A DNA stretch of 40,440 nt from Candidatus Nitrosotenuis sp. (GCA_004322465.1 SCVO01000059.1:1-40440); one strand, 5' to 3'; numbered from the stretch's first letter, positions 1 to 9,871 are shown. Made by a program: numbers and translations. The notes: generated by a model not told the origin, from the letters alone.

Positions 1-10
1 TCTGAAAGAA

Positions 11-283
11 GTGTTTTTTGAAGGAATCTGGGTAATCATTCTTGGAACCATCGCATCCGTACTGGTGACCGTTGGGTGGATTCCTCAAATTATTCGTGGA
101 TATAAAACAAAAAGCCTCTCCGATGTCTCGTACTATCTTATGACGTTAATTTCTGCAGGATCTGTTTTGTGGATTTTTTACGGAGTTGGGATAAATGACA
201 AAATAATAATCGGGGTCAACATAGCTATTCTGATTTTTAATCTTACACTGCTTAGCATGAAGGTAAGGTATTCAAAAAAATAA
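11..283 (+). CDS. SemiSWEET/MtN3-like small sugar transporter
   Basis: A roughly 90-residue integral membrane protein with three hydrophobic segments and the PQ motif in the first one (VGWIPQI), followed by a positively charged loop (RGYKTKS). This is the size and layout of a SemiSWEET, a half-size relative of eukaryotic SWEET sugar carriers that works as a dimer in the cytoplasmic membrane; the substrate cannot be read from the sequence. The GTG at 11 gives the usual family length, but the frame is open to the window edge, so an upstream start is possible. It converges on trpA with a single base between the two stop codons. Confidence 0.75.
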   Translation: MFFEGIWVIILGTIASVLVTVGWIPQIIRGYKTKSLSDVSYYLMTLISAGSVLWIFYGVGINDKIIIGVNIAILIFNLTLLSMKVRYSKK

Positions 284-284
284 C

Positions 285-1100
285 CTATCCTCGTTTTGTT
301 GTGTTTTTTAATTTTTTTGTAAAACTGACAACTGCATTTTCGAGTTTTGCTGGGGCGGTCTTTTCTACTAGTTTTATCAGTGCGCTACCAACTATGACTG
401 CGTCTGCTCCCTGCTGTATGAAACGCTTGGCGTCTTCAGGAGTTGAAATCCCAAACCCAATGCCTACTGGAATTTTATGATTAGCTGCTTTTTTTGTGGT
501 TTTTAGAGCATCTATTGTGTACTGCTGTATTTTGTTTTGAACGCCGGTCGTCCCATAAACTGCCACCAAATACAGAAAACCTGTCGTCATTTTGATTATT
601 TTTTCCAGTCTTTTTCTGTCTGTGTTTGGAGAAACAAGAAATATTGTATCTACTGAGTGTTTCCTAGCAGCCCTTAGGTATTCTTTTGACTCCTCGATTG
701 TCATATCTGGCGTAATGACCCCGTCAATTCCAGCATCTCTTATCTCCTTGAAGAATTTCTCATAGTTTTGATGATACAGAATGTTTGTGTATGTCATCAG
801 CACTAGCGGTATGTCGCTTTCCTGCCTGATTTTTTTTACCAGTCTGAAGAATTGCGCAAGGTTAGTTCCACGGTCTAGGGATACAGTGCTGGCATTTTGT
901 ATTACTAATCCATCAGCTAGTGGGTCAGAGAATGGAAAGCCAAGCTCAATTATGTCTGCGCCGCCTTTTATCAGCCCGCGTATCACAGTCAGCGTATCTT
1001 TTTCATTTGGATACCCTACCATGGTGTACGCGATTAGCGCCTTTTCGTTTTTAGAGTCTAATTCTAAAAACTTAGATTGAATTCTTGATGTTTTTGACAT
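285..1100 (-). CDS. trpA: Tryptophan synthase alpha subunit
   Basis: Cleaves indole-3-glycerol phosphate to indole and glyceraldehyde 3-phosphate; the indole is channelled to TrpB. A TIM-barrel protein of about 271 residues. The catalytic Glu and Asp are visible in [10 protein letters not shown] and DPLADG, and the phosphate-binding glycines in VGIGFGIS and IVGSALIK. Last gene of the trpEGDCBA operon. I take the ATG at 1100 (MSKTSRIQ) as start; a TTG at 1109 would add three residues. Either way it overlaps the end of trpB by 29-38 bases, a longer overlap than the 4-base ones elsewhere in the operon, so translation is probably coupled. Confidence 0.95.
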   Translation of the reverse strand: MSKTSRIQSKFLELDSKNEKALIAYTMVGYPNEKDTLTVIRGLIKGGADIIELGFPFSDPLADGLVIQNASTVSLDRGTNLAQFFRLVKKIRQESDIPLVLMTYTNILYHQNYEKFFKEIRDAGIDGVITPDMTIEESKEYLRAARKHSVDTIFLVSPNTDRKRLEKIIKMTTGFLYLVAVYGTTGVQNKIQQYTIDALKTTKKAANHKIPVGIGFGISTPEDAKRFIQQGADAVIVGSALIKLVEKTAPAKLENAVVSFTKKLKNTTKRG

Positions 1101-2271
1101 ACTCCTCAACTACTTCGACGTCCTTGTCGCCTCGACCTGACAGTGTTATTACAATTGTTTCTGATTTTGGTTTTGATTTTGCAATTTTGATCGCTTCTGC
1201 AATCGCATGTGATGATTCTAGCGCCGGAATTATTCCCTCAGTTCTTGTTAGTAACAAAAATGCATCAATTACTTCTTTGTCTGTAGCACTTCGATATATC
1301 ACGCGGTTTGCGTCCTTTAGAAAAGCATGCTCTGGTCCAACGCCGGGGTAATCAAGTCCTGCAGATATGCTGTGGGTTTCTTTTATTTGTCCCTCCTTAT
1401 CCTGTAGCAGGTAGGTCATCATCCCGTGTAATACCCCCTTTGAGCCTTCACTTAGTGTAGCGGAATGATATTCTGTTTTCAATCCTTTTCCTGCCGCCTC
1501 TACTCCAATAATTTCTGCATCACTGTCAACTAGCGGATAAAAGGTTCCAATTGCGTTGGAGCCACCACCAACACATGCAATTACGGTATCTGGGGTTTTC
1601 TTGTTTATTTTTTTCATCTGTTGTATGATTTCTTTACCAATTACTGACTGAAAATCGCGTACCATTACTGGATATGGGTGGGGACCTACCGCGGAACCAA
1701 GCAAATAGTATGTGTCTTTGACGTTTGTAATCCAATCCCGTATTGCCTCATTGATTGCATCTTTTAGTGTCTGTGAGCCAGATTTTACAGGATGAACCTT
1801 GCTTCCCAAAAGGTTCATTCGATACACGTTGAGCTTTTGCCTTATGGTGTCCTTGTATCCCATGTATACTTCGGACGTTAATCCTAGGCATGCGCATGCC
1901 ATCGCCGTTGCAACTCCGTGCTGGCCCGCGCCTGTTTCCGCGATGATTCTTCTTTTCTTCATTCTTTTAGCAAGCAATGCCTGGCCCAGGGTATTGTTGA
2001 TCTTGTGGGCGCCTCCGTGCAAAAGATCTTCTCTTTTGAGATAAATTTTTGCACCGCCCAATTTTTCAGTGAGGTTTTTTGCATAGTACAGCGGAGTCGG
2101 CCGCCCTGCATATTCCGTAAGATAGTAGTTTAGCTCTTTTTTGAAGCTGCTGTCGTTTTTAATTTTTAAATAATTTTCTTCCAGCTCCTCGATTGCAGGA
2201 ACGAGTGTTTCTGGAATGTATTTTCCACCAAACTCGCCAAACCTGCCGTCTTTTGGAAATCTCTGAGTCAT
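1072..2271 (-). CDS. trpB: Tryptophan synthase beta subunit
   Basis: PLP-dependent enzyme that joins indole and L-serine to give L-tryptophan. 399 residues, the length of the canonical TrpB1 form that works in complex with TrpA rather than the longer TrpB2. The PLP lysine lies in [11 protein letters not shown], the serine-binding threonine region in ETGAGQHG, and the PLP-phosphate glycine loop in [13 protein letters not shown] at 2271 overlaps the trpC stop by 4 bases; the 3' end runs into trpA. Confidence 0.97.
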   Translation of the reverse strand: MTQRFPKDGRFGEFGGKYIPETLVPAIEELEENYLKIKNDSSFKKELNYYLTEYAGRPTPLYYAKNLTEKLGGAKIYLKREDLLHGGAHKINNTLGQALLAKRMKKRRIIAETGAGQHGVATAMACACLGLTSEVYMGYKDTIRQKLNVYRMNLLGSKVHPVKSGSQTLKDAINEAIRDWITNVKDTYYLLGSAVGPHPYPVMVRDFQSVIGKEIIQQMKKINKKTPDTVIACVGGGSNAIGTFYPLVDSDAEIIGVEAAGKGLKTEYHSATLSEGSKGVLHGMMTYLLQDKEGQIKETHSISAGLDYPGVGPEHAFLKDANRVIYRSATDKEVIDAFLLLTRTEGIIPALESSHAIAEAIKIAKSKPKSETIVITLSGRGDKDVEVVEEYVKNIKNSI

Positions 2272-3041
2272 ACTGCGTTTACCAGTCCTCTGACAGTTTC
2301 TTCAATATTATTGCTTTTCATTATGCTTGAACCAATCAAAAATGCATCGGCGCCGCATTTTTTCAAGAATTTAATGTCGTCTGGCGAGCTAATTCCGCTT
2401 TCAGACAGGGTTATTTTTGATTTTTTCTGGTTTTCTAATATCTTTTTTGTAGTGTTTATGTCAATTTCCAAAGTATCCAAGTTTCTGTTGTTGATGCCTA
2501 CGATGTCTGCGTCTGTCTTAAGCGAATTTGCGAATTCTGATCCCGTGTGTGCCTCGACGAGTACCTTTAGGCCATTTTTGTGACCGTATGCGATAAACTC
2601 GTCAATTTCTTTCAGATGTCCCATGTCAAACAGCGATTGTATCAGCAACATATAGTCTGCACCGATTTTTTTTGCTGCATCTATTTGGATTTTATCGACA
2701 ATGATGTCTTTCATGAGCATTGGAACTTTGACCTGCTGCCTGACCTCCATAAAATACTTCGGTGAGCCGTTAAACATGTGAGGCTGCGTCAGCACTGATA
2801 GTCCCACTGCACCTCCACGCACCATCGCCTTTGCAATGCTTACTGGGTCCGATACCTTTCTTATCTCCCCTAGCGACGGAGACGCAAATTTGACTTCAGT
2901 TATCAGGGACGCATGCTTGTTATTCTTGATTAATTCCGCAAGATCCATGCCTGAATTTGGCAATTGCTCTGAAATATCATAAATTCCATCATCGATGGCA
3001 GTCCTGGAATTATCTGCTAGTTTTTTTAAAACATTGCTCAT
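2268..3041 (-). CDS. trpC: Indole-3-glycerol phosphate synthase
   Basis: Closes the indole ring: CdRP to indole-3-glycerol phosphate with loss of CO2 and water. A 257-residue TIM barrel. The active-site residues of the family can be placed: Glu and Lys in TEVKFASPS, Lys in LMKDIIVDK, Glu in VLVEAHTG, Asn in GINNRNL, Glu-Ser in LSESGIS. It is a single-domain TrpC, not a TrpC-TrpF fusion, and no phosphoribosylanthranilate isomerase lies beside it. 4-base overlaps join it to trpD and trpB. Confidence 0.96.
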   Translation of the reverse strand: MSNVLKKLADNSRTAIDDGIYDISEQLPNSGMDLAELIKNNKHASLITEVKFASPSLGEIRKVSDPVSIAKAMVRGGAVGLSVLTQPHMFNGSPKYFMEVRQQVKVPMLMKDIIVDKIQIDAAKKIGADYMLLIQSLFDMGHLKEIDEFIAYGHKNGLKVLVEAHTGSEFANSLKTDADIVGINNRNLDTLEIDINTTKKILENQKKSKITLSESGISSPDDIKFLKKCGADAFLIGSSIMKSNNIEETVRGLVNAV

Positions 3042-4084
3042 TGTGACTCTGCCTCTTTTAATTTTTCAATTTGCCCGCACGATTTTACAAAATCAGTCAA
3101 AAGTGAATACGCCTTTTCATTTTTTATCGTCTGAGATGCAATCTCTATTGCGTCTCCAAAGTTTTCGGCGATGTTTGACACCATTAATCCACCAGCTGCG
3201 TTTAGTGTTGTGATTTCTGTCATCGAACGATTTGCTGTGCCATTTAGCACCGATAAAAATGCTTGAATTGCTTGGGGCTTTGATGAGATTTGTATGTCTT
3301 TGATTGATGATTTGCGCATTCCAAATTTTTCTGGGTCTACGATGGTTGTTTCGGTTTTATTATTTTTTAAAAAGCAAACTTTGTTTTTCCCAGTAGTGGA
3401 CAACTCGTCTAATCCGTCTTCTGAGTGCACGGTCATGATGTTTTGCGCTCCTCTTTTTTTCAAGATATTGATTATTCTTTCAAGGTAATCCTCTGAGAAG
3501 ACGCCGATCAGTTGATTTTTCACCTGTGCTGGGTTGCATAGGGGCCCAAGTAAGTTAAAGGCGGTTCTTGCGCCGACCATTTTTCTTGCATTTGCAACGT
3601 TTTTCATGGAGGGGTGGAATTTCTGCGCAAACAAAAATCCAATTCCAAACGTTTCTATGATTTTTGATGTCTTTTCGGGAGGTGCATTTAGGTCATATCC
3701 AAAATATTCAAAAATATCTGCGCTTCCTGAGACTCCAGAAACTGATCTGTTGCCGTGTTTTGCAACCACTCCGCCGGACGCAGCTATGACAAACGCTGCA
3801 GTGGTTGAAATGTTAAATGTCTGTAGTTTGTCGCCCCCCGTCCCGCAAACGTCTATTATCGTGCCTTTGCACGCAGGGCTGATGTGAATTCCGTGCCTAT
3901 CCATCTCAGTTAGCATGGAATAAAGCTCGTCGTCGGTTTCTCCTTTTTTTGATAGGCTTTTCAAAAATTCGGCTTTTTCAGAATCTGAAATTTTATCACT
4001 CAGTAGTTCACTCATTCCAATTGACATTTCCGATATGGTCAAGTCTTGTCCCCTTTGCAGTGTTTCTGTGTATTTTGTGATCAT
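3038..4084 (-). CDS. trpD: Anthranilate phosphoribosyltransferase
   Basis: Transfers the phosphoribosyl group of PRPP to anthranilate. 348 residues, typical for the family, with an N-terminal helical domain and an alpha/beta domain. The PRPP/anthranilate signature is plain: DVCGTGGDKLQTFNIST around residues 83-99, then KHGNRSVSG and the MVGARTAFNLLGPLCNP segment. Stand-alone TrpD, not fused to TrpG. Joined to trpG and trpC by 4-base overlaps. Confidence 0.96.
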   Translation of the reverse strand: MITKYTETLQRGQDLTISEMSIGMSELLSDKISDSEKAEFLKSLSKKGETDDELYSMLTEMDRHGIHISPACKGTIIDVCGTGGDKLQTFNISTTAAFVIAASGGVVAKHGNRSVSGVSGSADIFEYFGYDLNAPPEKTSKIIETFGIGFLFAQKFHPSMKNVANARKMVGARTAFNLLGPLCNPAQVKNQLIGVFSEDYLERIINILKKRGAQNIMTVHSEDGLDELSTTGKNKVCFLKNNKTETTIVDPEKFGMRKSSIKDIQISSKPQAIQAFLSVLNGTANRSMTEITTLNAAGGLMVSNIAENFGDAIEIASQTIKNEKAYSLLTDFVKSCGQIEKLKEAESQ

Positions 4085-4668
4085 TTTTTTATCAAATTAA
4101 TAAAGTTCTGAAATATTTTTTTGCCCTCTGTAGTTAGAATTGACTCTGGGTGGAACTGTACTCCCTCGATCAGGTACTCCTTGTGGCTCACACCCATTAC
4201 CTCCCCATCGTCCTCTGCCACTGCAGTTATCTTCAATACGTCTGGAATGATTGTCTTGTCTCCAACGAGTGAGTGGTATCTTGTTGCCCTAAACGGATTG
4301 TTTACGCCGTGAAAAATTGATTCGTCAGAATGTTTGATCTGACTGGTTTTTCCGTGTCTGACATTTCCGGCGTTGACTACCTTTCCTCCAAACTCGTGAA
4401 TTATCCCTTGGTGTCCAAGACACACCCCTAGGATTGGGGTGGTTGGCCCCAGCTTTCTTATCACGTCGGAGCAGACCCCAAAGTATTTTTTGTCTTCCGG
4501 AGTACCAGGACCAGGAGATATGATTATTGCATCGTAATTGTTTTTTTGTATTTGCTCTATGGTTATTTTGTCGTTTCTGATAACTTCGGATTCAACTCCA
4601 AGCTCGCCCAATACCTGTGCTATGTTATACACAAACGAATCATAGTTGTCTAGAATTAGGAACTTCAT
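4081..4668 (-). CDS. trpG: Anthranilate synthase glutaminase subunit
   Basis: Class I glutamine amidotransferase, 195 residues, that supplies ammonia to TrpE. The triad is visible: nucleophilic Cys in LGVCLGHQG, and His and Glu in GVQFHPESILT; the oxyanion loop is SPGPGTPED. A PabA role in folate/pABA synthesis cannot be excluded from sequence alone, but its position between trpE and trpD with 4-base overlaps on both sides supports TrpG. Confidence 0.95.
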   Translation of the reverse strand: MKFLILDNYDSFVYNIAQVLGELGVESEVIRNDKITIEQIQKNNYDAIIISPGPGTPEDKKYFGVCSDVIRKLGPTTPILGVCLGHQGIIHEFGGKVVNAGNVRHGKTSQIKHSDESIFHGVNNPFRATRYHSLVGDKTIIPDVLKITAVAEDDGEVMGVSHKEYLIEGVQFHPESILTTEGKKIFQNFINLIKK

Positions 4669-6014
4669 TTTGCTGCCTCCTTTAATGCTGCAAGCATTGC
4701 GCCTGCCTTGTGCTCCGTTTCCCTGAATTCATTTTCTGCTATCGAGTCAGTAACAATTCCTGCGCCGCTTTGCACAAAACCGGATTTGCCGTTGATGAAT
4801 ATGCTTCGTATGGCTATTGCAAAATCGCAGCATCCATTATTTGAAAAATAACCGACGGCGCCAGCATACTGGCCACGAACATCGACTTCCAGCTCGTTGA
4901 TTATCTCCATGGCTCGAACCTTTGGTGCTCCAGTCACGGTTCCTGCCGGAAATACCGCTTCGAATGCGGTAAACATGTCATGTTTTGAGTCAAGCGTGCC
5001 TACTACGTGCGACACTATGTGCTGTACGTGCGAGAAGCGCTTTATCTGCATTAGTTCTGTTACGTGCACACTTCCGTATTTGCAAACCCTGCCGATGTCA
5101 TTTCTTCCAAGATCAACTAGCATTGTGTGCTCGGCAAGCTCTTTTTCATCGCTCAGCAGCTCTTGTCTTAGCTGTTCGTTTCTTTGCTCGTCCTCGGTAA
5201 TCTTTCTAGTGCCAGCAATTGGGAACGTCTCAACCTCGTTTCCGGTTACTCTGACTAGCATTTCTGGACTAGACCCGATGAATGTTTTTTGTCCAAACTT
5301 CATGTGATACAGATACGGAGATGGGTTTAGTGAGCGCAGTTCCTTGTATATCCTAAGATGATCCCCCCTGACATCAAAATTGAATCTTCTTGAAAGCACA
5401 ACCTGAAAAATATCACCATCGTAGATGTATTTTTTTGCCTTATTGACGATGTCTGAGAATTTTTTTTCATCCATGTTTACGGAAATCTCAGAAATTTCTA
5501 CTTTGGCAAAGGTTGGCTCAGATAGTTTTATGTCGTTAATTCTGTTTTTATCGTAATAGAAATAAAGTAGTTTTTTTGTCTTGTTGTCATATAGAATCCC
5601 GTCCTGATAAACTCCAAACTCCATCAAGGGTTCTTGGTTGTTTTGAATTGGGATTTTTTCGTACAGTTTTATTGCATCGTAATTGATTATGCCTACTGCT
5701 CCACCAAGATACCTAAACGATGTGTTAGTTGTATGACCAATCAAGTTTTTTATCTCTGCCACAGGATCAGTTGTTGCAATGGTCTTAGTCGAGCCGTCCC
5801 TGTACTGTAGAATGATCTTGTCCTCATACCCTTTTAGTACAACATCTGGGTCAAATCCAATCAACGATGTTTCTGCAAGCTCTTCAGGACCAGTTAGGGA
5901 TTCAAACAGGAATGTATTTGGATAATTTTTTTCTATTTTAGAATAGATTTCAAATTGTGAGCCTGATAACTCTAGAGGTATTATTGTAGGACTGGAATTT
6001 CCAAAGAAGGCCAC
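4665..6014 (-). CDS. trpE: Anthranilate synthase component I
   Basis: Converts chorismate and ammonia to anthranilate. 449 residues, a little shorter than many bacterial TrpEs. The chorismate-binding half carries GDIFQVVLSRRF, FIGSSPEMLVRV, FPIAGTRK, LVDLGRNDIGRV and GAPKVRAMEI. Near the N terminus FESLTGPEE resembles the LLES element that binds feedback tryptophan, so allosteric inhibition is plausible. Start is a GTG at 6014; no in-frame ATG lies nearby and a TATA-like box sits just upstream, giving a very short leader. First gene of the operon. Confidence 0.95.
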   Translation of the reverse strand: MAFFGNSSPTIIPLELSGSQFEIYSKIEKNYPNTFLFESLTGPEELAETSLIGFDPDVVLKGYEDKIILQYRDGSTKTIATTDPVAEIKNLIGHTTNTSFRYLGGAVGIINYDAIKLYEKIPIQNNQEPLMEFGVYQDGILYDNKTKKLLYFYYDKNRINDIKLSEPTFAKVEISEISVNMDEKKFSDIVNKAKKYIYDGDIFQVVLSRRFNFDVRGDHLRIYKELRSLNPSPYLYHMKFGQKTFIGSSPEMLVRVTGNEVETFPIAGTRKITEDEQRNEQLRQELLSDEKELAEHTMLVDLGRNDIGRVCKYGSVHVTELMQIKRFSHVQHIVSHVVGTLDSKHDMFTAFEAVFPAGTVTGAPKVRAMEIINELEVDVRGQYAGAVGYFSNNGCCDFAIAIRSIFINGKSGFVQSGAGIVTDSIAENEFRETEHKAGAMLAALKEAAK

Positions 6015-6040
6015 CCATGTCAGTCAAAGTGTCCGTGGGA

Positions 6041-6050
6041 TATTTATAAC
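6041..6050 (-). promoter_or_regulatory. TATA box of the trp operon
   Basis: Read on the minus strand the stretch is GTTATAAATA, preceded by TTTAAAA. It lies about 30 bases ahead of the trpE GTG, so the transcript would start only a few bases before the coding region. There is no room for an attenuator or leader peptide; any control must act at the promoter or through feedback on TrpE. Confidence 0.6.
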
Positions 6051-6106
6051 TTTTAAAGAATTTTCAGCATTTGGTTGAATTAAAACATGAGATTTTTTCA
6101 AAAAAC

Positions 6107-6141
6107 CAATCCATTTTGAGCCTATTTTGGCAATTGGATTG
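6107..6141. repeat. Inverted repeat between trpE and the CXXC gene
   Basis: CAATCCA at 6107-6113 is matched by TGGATTG at 6135-6141, a 7-base inverted repeat with a 21-base spacer. It sits in the divergent promoter region, about 60 bases upstream of the trpE TATA box and 27 bases upstream of the other one. It could be a binding site for a repressor, but the wide spacing makes this weak. Confidence 0.3.
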
Positions 6142-6150
6142 TAAGAATTA

Positions 6151-6175
6151 CGGTATGGTACGGTACCTTTATATG
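6151..6175 (+). promoter_or_regulatory. Promoter of CXXC gene with three pentamer repeats
   Basis: TTTATATG at 6168-6175 is a TATA box centred 26 bases before the ATG at 6198, implying a leaderless mRNA. Directly upstream, where the B recognition element is expected, are three tandem pentamers CGGTA-TGGTA-CGGTA followed by CC (6151-6167). The repeat is a candidate regulator site or an unusual BRE. Confidence 0.6.
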
Positions 6176-6197
6176 CGATCTTGACGTATTGTAACCC

Positions 6198-6398
6198 ATG
6201 AGTCAGATCCTCGCAACACCGCCAAAGACACGTACCCTATACTACGATCTTCACTTTGAAAAGCCAGCAATTCACCTGAATAGTACTGTAAGCGAGGCAA
6301 CATGCCATGTTTGCAAAAAGGAATTACGGGAAGGACTGGGTCTGACTGCAAAAAGATTTGAAGACAAGATCGTACTAGTGTGTGATTTGCACAACTAG
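6198..6398 (+). CDS. Small CXXC / CXXH putative zinc protein
   Basis: A 66-residue protein I cannot assign to a named family. It has one Cys pair (ATCHVCKKEL, residues about 35-41) and a second metal-ligand pair near the end (LVCDLHN), so a single treble-clef or ribbon-like zinc site is likely. It has no membrane segment. Promoter and ATG agree well with a leaderless transcript. The gene diverges from the trp operon and its stop lies 6 bases from the ilvD stop. Function unknown; small zinc proteins of this kind are common in these archaea. Confidence 0.75.
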   Translation: MSQILATPPKTRTLYYDLHFEKPAIHLNSTVSEATCHVCKKELREGLGLTAKRFEDKIVLVCDLHN

Positions 6399-6404
6399 AT
6401 TGTT

Positions 6405-8090
6405 TTACCAGATTGGCGCCGTCAGTGCGCCCTGCGCTGCAGACCCTACCAATGATGCGTATTTTGCCAGTGCGCCCGATTCGTAGTTTGGCTTTCTTGG
6501 CTTCCATTCACTTCTTCTCTGGTCTAGTTCTTCTTTTGGAACAGCAAGATCAATTACGTTTGTCTCAGTGTCGATTATTATCTTGTCTCCGTTTTTGACA
6601 AGCGCGATGTTTCCGCCGACATATGCCTCTGGAGCAACATGTCCAATCATGAATCCACGCGTTGCACCCGAGAACCTGCCGTCTGTAACTAGTGCAACTT
6701 TTTCTCCCAACCCCTGTCCTACTATTGCTGCCGTTACTGCAAGCATTTCTCGCATTCCCGGTCCGCCCTTTGGACCCTCGTATCGTATGACGACCACGTC
6801 GCCTTCCTTGATTTCGTTTTTGGACACGGCGTCAAACGCGTCTTCTTCCCTATCAAAGACCTTGGCTTTTCCGGTAAATTTGTCGATTTTGACTCCTGCA
6901 ATTTTTACAACTGCGCCATCAGGGGCAAGTGAGCCCTTGAGTATCACGGCGGTTCCGACTCTGTGGAGCGGAGTGCCAATTGGCCTTACAATGTCTGCGT
7001 TTGCCGGTGGTGGAATTGTAATTGCGTCAAGATTCTGTTTCATGGTTTTTCCTGTGACTGTCATGACGTCCTCGTGAAGTAGTTTTCTGTCAAGCAATTT
7101 TTTGAGCATCAGTGGAACGCCTCCTACCTTGTCCAAATCATTCATGACATACATTCCGCCCGGCTTTAGGTCTGCAATGTGCGGAACTTTCTTCCTGACC
7201 CGCTCAAAATCATCATAGGTAAGCTTTACCCTGGCTTCGCTTGAAATTGCCAAAAGATGCAATATTGCATTTGTAGATCCGCCTATTGCGTTTAGCATCG
7301 TTATGGCATTTTCAAATGCCTCAAATGTCAAAATGTCTCTTGGCTTGATATTCATCTCCAATAGTTTTGTAGCTGCAACTCCTGTGTCGTACACCATCTT
7401 TTCTCTTCGTTCGTCTTCTGCTGGCGGGCTAGCACTGCCTGGCAATGAGATTCCCAATGCCTCGGAAATTGACGCCATGGTATTTGCAGTAAACATTCCA
7501 CCGCAAGATCCTGCCGTTGGACATGCATAGTTTTCAATGTTCTTTAGTGCCTCAAGTGATAACTGACCTGCGTCAAACGCACCCACTGCCTCATACACGT
7601 CTTGGACGGTCAGCTGCTTGCCGTTATAGTAACCTGGCATAATGGTTCCGCCGTAAACAAAAACGGATGGAAGGTTCAGTCTTGCCATTGCCATCATTGT
7701 TCCAGGCAAGCTTTTGTCGCATCCTGCGATTCCCACAAGGCCGTCATACTGATGAGCTCGAACCATCAGTTCGATTGAATCCGCAATAATTTCTCGACTG
7801 ACAAGGGACGATTTCATTCCCTCATGTCCCATTGCTATTCCATCGCTTACTGCAATGGTGCTAAATTCTCTTGGAGTTGCACCTGCATCATAAACGCCTT
7901 CTTTTGCTTTTTGTGCCAGTCTTCCAAGATGAATGTTACATGGAGTTGCCTCGTTTCCGGTATGGGACACTCCGATAAATTTACGACTAAGATCCTCATC
8001 CGTTAGCCCCATCGCCTTGTACATTGCCCTATGGGGAGCCCGTGATGTTCCGCCAACTACATTTTTACTTGAAATATCGGTGTAATTCAT
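6405..8090 (-). CDS. ilvD: Dihydroxy-acid dehydratase
   Basis: Dehydrates 2,3-dihydroxy-isovalerate and -3-methylvalerate to the 2-keto acids in valine, leucine and isoleucine synthesis. 561 residues, normal for IlvD. The three iron-sulfur cysteines are placed in [18 protein letters not shown] and [14 protein letters not shown]; the C-terminal signature is [15 protein letters not shown]. It stands alone here, without other ilv/leu genes. A TATA-like TAATATAGTA on the minus strand near 8110-8121 lies about 26 bases before the ATG. Confidence 0.96.
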   Translation of the reverse strand: MNYTDISSKNVVGGTSRAPHRAMYKAMGLTDEDLSRKFIGVSHTGNEATPCNIHLGRLAQKAKEGVYDAGATPREFSTIAVSDGIAMGHEGMKSSLVSREIIADSIELMVRAHQYDGLVGIAGCDKSLPGTMMAMARLNLPSVFVYGGTIMPGYYNGKQLTVQDVYEAVGAFDAGQLSLEALKNIENYACPTAGSCGGMFTANTMASISEALGISLPGSASPPAEDERREKMVYDTGVAATKLLEMNIKPRDILTFEAFENAITMLNAIGGSTNAILHLLAISSEARVKLTYDDFERVRKKVPHIADLKPGGMYVMNDLDKVGGVPLMLKKLLDRKLLHEDVMTVTGKTMKQNLDAITIPPPANADIVRPIGTPLHRVGTAVILKGSLAPDGAVVKIAGVKIDKFTGKAKVFDREEDAFDAVSKNEIKEGDVVVIRYEGPKGGPGMREMLAVTAAIVGQGLGEKVALVTDGRFSGATRGFMIGHVAPEAYVGGNIALVKNGDKIIIDTETNVIDLAVPKEELDQRRSEWKPRKPNYESGALAKYASLVGSAAQGALTAPIW

Positions 8091-8151
8091 TATACCCAGA
8101 CTGGATTGGTTTACTATATTAGAATATTTTGATTAATTTCAGACTGAAGAA

Positions 8152-8760
8152 TTAACTCTTGATTAGTTGGCCATCAAGTTCTGTCAGTTGGGCATCTATT
8201 GAAGTCTGATTGTCATTTCCGTATGTGATTAGTATTCTGTCGCCGTTATGCAGAACATAATCCGTTATGCCGTCTACTTGCTTGTGATTGATAAAGAACT
8301 TTAGTGTGTAATCGTTATCTGTGCAGAAAGTGTGGTCTTTTTTCTTATCTGGGAATACAAAGCAATCGTTATTCAGACCGATTTTCAGTGAGTCAAACAG
8401 ATAGCCTAATTTGACATTTGATGCGTGTCTGTGGATGGTGTTGCCGTCTTCTCCCTCAAAGTGGATGTATGGACTTTTTACTTGGTACTGCTGTGGTGAG
8501 AAGTCGAATTTATCGCCAAAAATTCTGACCAACAGTGACGCGTGCTCGTGCTCGTCTCCAAGCTTACCTGCCCCTACTGGAGCATTGAGCGGACTTGACT
8601 GGGTCTTTGTTACAAAATGATAACCTGCAAATGCGATAATTGCCACAATTCCTGCCAAGACTGCCAAGCCAATAACCATGTTTTTTCGTTTTTGTCTTGA
8701 CTGCCTGTCTACAAAACTTTCACGACGCTCTTCCTTAACTTCCCTATCTTTTTTGCCCAT
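8152..8760 (-). CDS. Membrane-anchored extracytoplasmic protein, unknown function
   Basis: 202 residues: a highly charged N-terminal tail (about 26 residues, many Lys/Arg/Glu), one transmembrane helix (residues about 27-50, VIGLAVLAGIVAIIAFAG), then an outward-facing domain. The domain is rich in His (GDEHEHASL, IHFEGEDGNTIHRHAS) and has two Cys (NDCFVF, TFCTDN) 14 residues apart, which could form a disulfide. There is no CXXC pair, so a thiol oxidoreductase role is not supported. Conserved-looking but unnamed; the His cluster would suit metal binding, which is inference. Confidence 0.75.
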   Translation of the reverse strand: MGKKDREVKEERRESFVDRQSRQKRKNMVIGLAVLAGIVAIIAFAGYHFVTKTQSSPLNAPVGAGKLGDEHEHASLLVRIFGDKFDFSPQQYQVKSPYIHFEGEDGNTIHRHASNVKLGYLFDSLKIGLNNDCFVFPDKKKDHTFCTDNDYTLKFFINHKQVDGITDYVLHNGDRILITYGNDNQTSIDAQLTELDGQLIKS

Positions 8761-8901
8761 GAAACACTCACACTCAAAAAATAGGACTAATTAACTAATC
8801 GATAACAAAGATAATTTCGCCTGAACGGTGTACATTTCGATTGTGTAATTTCTTAGGATTCTGATCGATAATGTAATAAATTGTTTGACGTAATTGCATC
8901 T

Positions 8902-9306
8902 GTGCACTGCATATTTTGTGACATTGTGTCTGGAAAACGGAGCGGGCATTTTATCTACGAGGACTCGGATCATGTTGCATTTTTAGACAAATATCCGATA
9001 GATAACGGACACTCCTTGGTTGTGCCAAAGAAACACTATGAAAAAATCACAGACATGGAACCAAATGATGTTGGAAGCCTTTTTTCCAAAATACCGCATA
9101 TCGCAAGCAAGATACTTGCTGCAACAAAGGCAGATGCGTTTAGTCTTGCACAAAATAACGGCAGGGCGGCAAAGCAAATCATACCGCATGTGCACGTACA
9201 CATCATTCCAAGGTACAATGACGCCGGTGCAATCTGGACAAAAAGAACTATTCTTTCAGATGATGAACTCAAAACACTGGCAAGGCAAATTCGCGAACAT
9301 GTGTAA
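8902..9306 (+). CDS. HIT-family nucleotide hydrolase/transferase
   Basis: Histidine-triad protein acting on nucleoside phosphoramidates or dinucleoside polyphosphates. The triad HVHVHI is at the expected place near the C terminus, and the N terminus carries CIFCDIVSG, a frequent start in the family. I choose GTG at 8902 because it gives the usual family N terminus and an AT-rich box (GTAATAAAT, 8873-8881) lies about 25 bases upstream; a TTG at 8881 would add seven residues. The exact substrate is not readable. Confidence 0.9.
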   Translation: MHCIFCDIVSGKRSGHFIYEDSDHVAFLDKYPIDNGHSLVVPKKHYEKITDMEPNDVGSLFSKIPHIASKILAATKADAFSLAQNNGRAAKQIIPHVHVHIIPRYNDAGAIWTKRTILSDDELKTLARQIREHV

Positions 9307-9398
9307 TCCATCTCGAGTCATTGGCTTGTTTTTGATGCCGATGTTTGTTTGAAACAAAAAAACTAGTCTTAAAACATACATTTTTGCTAAAAATCTCA

Positions 9399-9869
9399 AT
9401 GCCACTTGACATACTGATTGCAGAGGATAACGAATTTACTGCAAAACAATACAAAATCGCACTTGAGAAAAGAAATCACAAAATCACAATTGCAAAAGAC
9501 GGTGTAGAATGCATCGATTATTACATGAACGAGGCAAAATATGACGAATTGTTTAGGAAAAGCAGGGCCCCACCGTTTGACCTAGTCCTCTTAGATCATG
9601 ACATGCCAAGGAGGACTGGCGCAGATGCGGCAAGAGAAATTCTTGAATACAGACCAAATCAAAGACTGATATTTCTTTCAGCATATGGAAAAGGAATAAT
9701 GCAAAAACTCCAGGACTTAAAGGACGACACCATCCAGATAGTTCAAAAACCATTCTCGTTAAATTTTCTTATAAAAAAAATTGAGGGCTCTACCATCAAA
9801 AACAGAATAATCAACACGCAAGACGGTAATGTTCTGACTACTACGCAAGATAGCGCCGCAATAAGATAG
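9399..9869 (+). CDS. Stand-alone response regulator receiver protein
   Basis: A CheY-like receiver with an acidic pair (AEDNE, residues 9-10), phospho-acceptor Asp66 in LLDHDMPR, the switch Ser in FLSAYGKG and the conserved Lys in VQKPFS. About 20 extra polar residues follow the domain, with no DNA-binding or enzymatic output domain. I use the ATG at 9399; a TTG upstream at 9345 would put a TATA-like TTAAAACATA inside the gene, whereas that box fits the ATG at a leaderless distance. No histidine kinase is nearby. Its stop lies 2 bases from the aRF1 stop. Confidence 0.85.
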   Translation: MPLDILIAEDNEFTAKQYKIALEKRNHKITIAKDGVECIDYYMNEAKYDELFRKSRAPPFDLVLLDHDMPRRTGADAAREILEYRPNQRLIFLSAYGKGIMQKLQDLKDDTIQIVQKPFSLNFLIKKIEGSTIKNRIINTQDGNVLTTTQDSAAIR

Positions 9870-9871
9870 TT

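Noticed and set aside
781-1080. Open frame on the plus strand opposite trpA
   Set aside because: Lies entirely inside trpA and has a Ser/Phe-rich composition typical of an antisense shadow.
8152-8760. Protein-disulfide isomerase assignment for the membrane-anchored protein
   Set aside because: No CXXC pair or thioredoxin-like cis-proline loop is visible.
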